NCBI RefSeq assembly: GCF_036884655.1
Contig: NC_088340.1
Coordinates: 33,813,001 to 33,877,000, forward strand
Direction: 5' to 3'
Source of the DNA: Musa acuminata AAA Group
Taxonomy: Eukaryota > Streptophyta > Magnoliopsida > Zingiberales > Musaceae
Length of the DNA: 64,000 nucleotides
Part shown: positions 59,901 to 64,000 of the stretch, piece by piece
Position numbering within the stretch: the first letter of the stretch is position 1
Layout of the letters: every line of letters starts with the position of its first letter
The notes under the pieces: generated by a model
The model's database searches: none
What the model was told of the DNA's origin: nothing
The model's input: the letters and a program-made list of their open reading frames with translations, nothing else
Made by a program: the position numbers and the translations under genes

Positions 59901-62900
59901 TCTCTTCTCCCTCTTCTTCCTCTCTTCTTCTCCCCACGCCCCACAGCTCCTCGCTGCAGCCCTCGCTGCAGCCACCTCCTCTTCTTCTTCTTCTTCTCTT
60001 CTCCCTCTTCTTCCTCTCTTCTTCCTCCTCTCTTCTTTTCCCTCTTCTTCTTCTTTTCTTCACTCCTCATGCCCCACCGCTCCTCTCTGTTTCTCGAAGA
60101 AACAGAGAGTGCGTGGGAGGCGGTGGGATAAAACCGAATTTTCGGTTTTCCCTTTTTTTTTCTTTTTTTTTTTGCAACTTAGCAGTTTAGTCCTTGTAAT
60201 TTCTATATTTACATATAGGTCCTCCAATTTACATATAAATCTTTATTAATAATTTTTAAAAGCGAGGGATATTACAATGGCGATCCTTGTTCTGGACTAT
60301 CAAGAATTAATATATATATATGATCTACTTGTTAACAGTAGATACATATCACAATGAGTTATTAACATTTTTGCCTTAGTTTCGTATGTCATTTTTGCTG
60401 GCTGATTAATTATATCCAGGAAGTGTTTTTCAACAATAATGATTTTGCTGTTGATTGTCAATTGAAACTAAAACAAGACTTGTGTTCTTTATCAATTGGT
60501 CATAAATTGGAAATAGATTGTAGTCAGGAATTCTAAAATTTGTTAAGTGTCTCCTCTTTCTATTATTTATTTGTTACTGAAGTTAACATAAGCATCCTTT
60601 TCCCTGCAGGTTTGGTGTTGAAGTCATGGATATTCTTGTCAAGTGGACAAAAAACTTGTGTGCCAGCATCTGCCAAGGTCTAGATCGATCTGATAACAAC
60701 AGCTGCAAAGCTGAACCAGGTGACACCTTCAGAGACTTGTCCAGCTGGCGTGTACTCGACATTGGAACTGGGAACGGTCTGCTTCTGCAGGAACTTGCAA
60801 AGCAAGGGTAAACATTTCATTATTTATATGATTTGGATTTAGCAATTTGCTTCAAGCATGTTGCAGTTTAGAGAAGCAGTCAATATTAGATAGAGATAGC
60901 ATTACTTTTAATCTCAAATTGTCCATTTATTTTATATTTGGAAAATATATGTGCATCCAGCACCTTTTTTTTTTTTATCAATGTGATGTTGAACAATATT
61001 ATTCATTGATACTTTCCTTTCTCTATGGATTTTGATAAATTCAACATCTAGATTTGATTTGCATAATGTCGAAACAACAAGTTAACAAGTTTCAGAATAG
61101 GTTTTGGGGCTATTATCCAACACTAATCACTGATCCATGACCACCTGAATTTGAGTTGGGCTTTGGAACAGAGGAGTGCAGGAAAATTGATTTAAGCATT
61201 TTTGGAAGTTCACATTGACAAAGAAATCAGCATTCAGAGGAGGCAAGGTCATCAATGACTGTGGTCGCAAGTACATACTGGCTAAAGATTTTAGTGACAA
61301 CACCAAGCACAGCAGGCAACAACATCTACAAGTTGTTAACACTTAACAGTGATTGTTTTCCTTGTCATTGAAAATATACCAGTTAACTTGTCACCAAACT
61401 GTTAAGGCTGGTTGGCAAGATAAATGCTCATAAAGACCTGTAAGTCAATATTTAATTTCTTTACATCTGATCAAGAACTGAAGCTATTTTCTAGAAATGT
61501 CGATATTCAAAATTGTTTACCTGCAGTTTTTGATGCGATCTTGTATGGTTTAATCCTGCTTGTTCCCTAAATGATTCTGTTTGTATTAGGCTTAGCTGGA
61601 ATATATTCTTATTAGTGATTGAGGAATCTCCACTAATATTTAGATTATTCTATGGCTCTTTTTTCCTGTCCAATATGTTTGCAAAAGAGTAATTATTGAT
61701 AATTTTGCAGGTTTCATGATCTGACTGGAGTTGATTACAGCGAGAGAGCTATTGAGCTTGCCAAATCTCTTGCTGTTCGTGGTGGATTCTCCTACATAAA
61801 CTTTGTGGTATGTCTTAAGCCATACTTCCTGCAATGTTTGCTACTTGCTATCACTCTTGTATGCCCTCTCCGTCATGACACAATTGTAATTGTTGGTGAT
61901 CATGCACCCCCATACAAGAGCATCCAAATAACTATCTGATGGTGCTTAATATGATTGTGCATCTTGTAGTCTAAGCTCTTGAAGAAACTATGTTTAATGC
62001 AATTTGAAACTACAAATAAAATCTGTAAGCTTGCAGTTTGAATGATGGCCTTTAAATGTAGGAGCATGATCAAAATAGAGAACTATGATGAGCTTTAAGA
62101 AAATAGTTCAGATCCAGTCAGTATAATAGAGCTGGAAGTTGAGTGGGAGCCGTAAGTTAGGGAAACCTAAATTGCCTTGGAGTTCAACCACCAGCTTATG
62201 ATAGCTGTCTGATTAACAGTTTTAAAAAGACAGTAACAAAGAGAGATTTATTTGGACTACAATGCTAGTTTATCATCGGTCATTCAACAATGATGGTGCA
62301 AGTTTGATTGAGGACACTAGCAGGTTAACGCACTCAAAGTTTTGACGGATCCAGATAGATTGTCATGGTGTGCCAACTTCCAAGATATGCGACACATGAT
62401 GATCGAAGTTAGAAAAGAAATCCAGACACTATACCTAGGCTTCTAATATCTGTTGTGCAGTATGTCCTTTAATTGTGTTATAGATGTAAATCATGTAATA
62501 CCAACCATATGGACTTATAAATTTCCTCTGCTTTTCTTCTTTTAGTGATAGATGGATCTAAGATTGAATTTTGTTATTTAAATCATCTTTCCCTTCATGA
62601 TATGAACCTATAGGCAACTTGACGGTAGCTGTTGGGTTTCTTTTGTAAATATATTCTCTTTCATAATTATCTTGCAGGTCGACGATGTCCTTGAGACAAA
62701 ACTTGGCAGGAGCTTCCAACTTGTTATGGACAAAGGGACTTTGGATGCCATAGGGCTACATCCAGATTTTCCTGTCAAACGGTTATTTTATGATTTTATC
62801 TATGATTGAAACTTTTAGAGATCTACTGCTCTTGGTTTCAATGTTTCTGTATCATCTAAAATTTTTCAAGCATTATAGACCTACTCCATTATAAAATCAT

Positions 62901-63643
62901 ACTTTAAGTGCTTCAGCAGTAGTTTGTTATAGCTGTACGATGAAACGTGGTTTGAGTTTACGAACCATTTCTGCTTGGTTACAAGCGTTATAATTTGGCG
63001 TGTTCCTGATACAGATGAAAACAACAATTAGCAACAATTATTTCAGGCAGGATTATCTTCCTCCATTTATCACTCTTTAAGGGAAACACTTTTTTTCCAT
63101 ATTCTTGAAATACTGGGATGTTTAGAGAAATCATGTGAAATATCTGGTGCTTTAGATAACATTGATGATTTTACTTTCATAATCGTATGAATAAGCTTTA
63201 TTGACTTTCTTGGTACTCACGTTCCAGGATGATGTACTGGGACTCTGTCTCGCATCTGGTTGCTCCGGGCGGGATACTGGTTGGCAACTTATAGTTCATT
63301 TATAAATTTGTTCTTTGAACTGAAATATATTTATTCCTTCCATTTAAAACCAATTTCAAATTTCAGAAGCTTCCATATGTTATTTCTCAGACTTCACCCC
63401 TCACCATCTCCTTATACACATGGATTTTGTTTGCAGGTAATCACTTTATGTAACCGCACAAAAGATGAACTACTGCAAGAGGTTGAACAATTCAACCAAC
63501 AAAGGCTTGGCTCCCAAGAAGAGAACTCAAGCACTGAGTCTGCAGTCTTCCAGTACCTCAATCATGTTCAGACCTATCCTACTATAACTCTCGGCGGTGT
63601 CGATGGGTCTCGCATCACCACTGTAGCACTAGTCCGCCTTTGA
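47951..63643 (+). CDS. Class I SAM-dependent methyltransferase, METTL10/Efm4 (AR401-like)
   Basis: Seven exons: 47951..48159, 48914..49042, 60610..60807, 61711..61807, 62678..62781, 63228..63279 and 63437..63643. They join in frame to 331 residues. SAM-binding motif I is VLDIGTGNG at 161-169. The acidic loop is GVDYSERAIELA from 185, and the family-specific MDKGTLDAI starts at 228. GGIL followed by VITLCNRTKDELLQEV matches the end of METTL10/Efm4 proteins, and SYWNSTYAEDL in exon 2 matches their entry motif. Characterised members trimethylate a lysine of translation elongation factor eEF1A; the same role here is inference. The first 70 residues are acidic and unique to plants. Intron 2 is 11.6 kb because of the inserted LTR element, but all exons and splice sites are intact. 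The start codon context GCGATCGATGGCG is acceptable. Confidence 0.92.
50038..50317. repeat. 70-bp tandem array in giant LTR
   Basis: Four copies of a 70-bp unit containing GCACAGAGTAATTGGA(A/G)CATATC and GGCAGATAGGACATTTCA. The last copy decays into shorter AGCATATCA-spaced units to about 50370. Repeated at about 56297-56576 in the other LTR. Confidence 0.85.
51700..52200. repeat. 81-bp tandem array in giant LTR
   Basis: About six copies of an 81-bp unit with cores GATCAGGGAACTTGCAATA and GGGAAACTTGCAATAAG. Because 81 is a multiple of three, the array is open in two minus frames and yields 27-residue protein repeats (LIVSPIIALIFLIASFPLVS in one frame, CKFPDRFSYNCFDISYCKFP in the other). Alternate copies share CAAGTGGG/GATCG versus CAAGCGGG/GATTG, so a 162-bp higher-order unit is visible. 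Repeated at about 57994-58494. Confidence 0.88.
53350..53403. repeat. TTC microsatellite in giant LTR
   Basis: An uninterrupted TTC (CTT) run of about 18 units, also present with the same length at about 59644-59697 in the other LTR. It sits inside a 1.6-kb pyrimidine-rich tract with CAGCTGCAGC blocks. Confidence 0.9.
53983..55621 (-). pseudogene. Internal remnant of Ty3/gypsy gag-pol
   Basis: In the minus sense the order is primer site, then a CCHC-like knuckle (FACRKLDHKIKVCPLN at about 54990-55043, whose first cysteine is lost). A degraded protease-like stretch follows. At about 54210-54300 there is an RT fragment whose frame reads MDGTLRLCIDYR then stop, the usual gypsy RT block. Integrase and most of RT are absent. 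The knuckle-protease-RT order and this RT block identify Ty3/gypsy rather than copia. Lineage within gypsy cannot be fixed; the iMet primer and TGTCACG start would fit a chromovirus. Confidence 0.75.
55622..60276 (-). repeat. Right (5') LTR, 4655 bp
   Basis: Same as 49363..53982 plus one extra 35-bp unit at about 56908-56942 (within the CCCACAAAGCGGGCAAAT array). All other arrays, including the TTC run, have the same copy number as in the left LTR. Confidence 0.93.
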
Positions 63644-64000
63644 CTGGTTGATTGTTTCTTTTTATTCTCCCTTTTAGAGTTGATGAACTGGCCTCTGCCT
63701 GTCTTCTATCCTCACTTTGGGAGTTCTCTAATTTCATTTGGTTTTCCTCCGTTGTCTTGACAGGTTGTCACTTGTCAGTTACGTTGATGGATTTGTCATG
63801 TGGACCCGCTGCCATCTGACTAATGTTTATCAAAATTTATGTGGAAAAAGATGCTATAAAATTGATGGAAATCGACCCCATGTCAATATAGAATGAGTAC
63901 TATGTGTATTATTGATTTTTGTCGTAACGTTAATTATAAATTAGTTCTTATTTCGATCTTTACACTTTCAAAAGTTATATCAAAATTTTTATATTTACAA
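63644..64000 (+). other. 3' flank of methyltransferase gene
   Basis: Contains the probable 3' UTR, with T-rich text after the stop codon and ATAAAAT-like signals near 63855. Nothing else is seen up to the window end. Confidence 0.45.

Larger units (their letters stand above)
49363..60276 (-). mobile_element. Young giant-LTR retrotransposon (Ty3/gypsy remnant) in methyltransferase intron 2
   Basis: Direct LTRs 49363..53982 and 55622..60276 start TGTCACGCCCCTC and end GGGATATTACA. ATGGC flanks both ends (49358-49362 and 60277-60281), a perfect 5-bp target duplication. The reverse primer site (CTCTGATACCACC, about 55606-55618, initiator-Met type) beside the right LTR and the CTCTCCCCCCCTT polypurine complement beside the left LTR show minus orientation. 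The internal part is only 1639 bp and keeps fragments of gag zinc knuckle and RT in Ty3/gypsy style. It is non-autonomous: about 85% of the element is LTR. Confidence 0.95.

Overview
This is a plant nuclear window. Four split protein-coding genes with GT-AG introns sit among LTR retrotransposons that prime from initiator-Met tRNA. The GC-rich exons, AT-rich introns and closest family resemblances suggest a monocot, possibly Zingiberales (Musa/Ensete); that placement is inference. All four genes were rebuilt exon by exon, and every junction keeps frame.

Layout. (a) 1-1661: no confident gene, only short unsupported frames. (b) 1662-3364, minus: a two-exon GPAT4/6/8-type glycerol-3-phosphate acyltransferase with its phosphatase domain (cutin synthesis). 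(c) 4550-22931: an 18.4 kb nest of three LTR elements. A decayed Ty1/copia element (plus) is split inside reverse transcriptase by an element with 445-bp LTRs and no recognised coding (minus). That element is itself split by a SIRE/Maximus-like gag-only element with about 2.37-kb LTRs (plus) and a perfect TTGGG target-site duplication. (d) 25165-28596, minus: a nine-exon bHLH regulator of the TT8/AN1 type (flavonoid pathway), with a 15-nt microexon, a GC-AG intron and a 61-nt intron. (e) About 28.8-36.8 kb: degenerate sequence holding a diverged tandem duplication, LINE-like RT debris, a possible 440-bp MITE and two exon-like open blocks. (f) 36862-47367, minus: a twelve-exon ABC1/ADCK1-type atypical kinase, whose first intron holds decayed tandem copies of its own first exon. 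(g) 47951-63643, plus: a seven-exon METTL10/Efm4-type (AR401-like) methyltransferase, divergent from the kinase across 583 bp. Its second intron carries a very young 10.9 kb LTR retrotransposon (minus) with 4.6 kb LTRs and an ATGGC target-site duplication.

The genes do not form a known cluster. GPAT (cutin) and TT8-like bHLH (flavonoids) both act in epidermal or seed-coat specialisation, but they are separated by the nested transposon block. The kinase and methyltransferase probably share a bidirectional promoter. No new biological system is evident. The most unusual points are the bHLH splice architecture, the exon-1 fossils in the kinase gene, the giant-LTR intron insertion, and the repeat arrays inside the two long LTR types.
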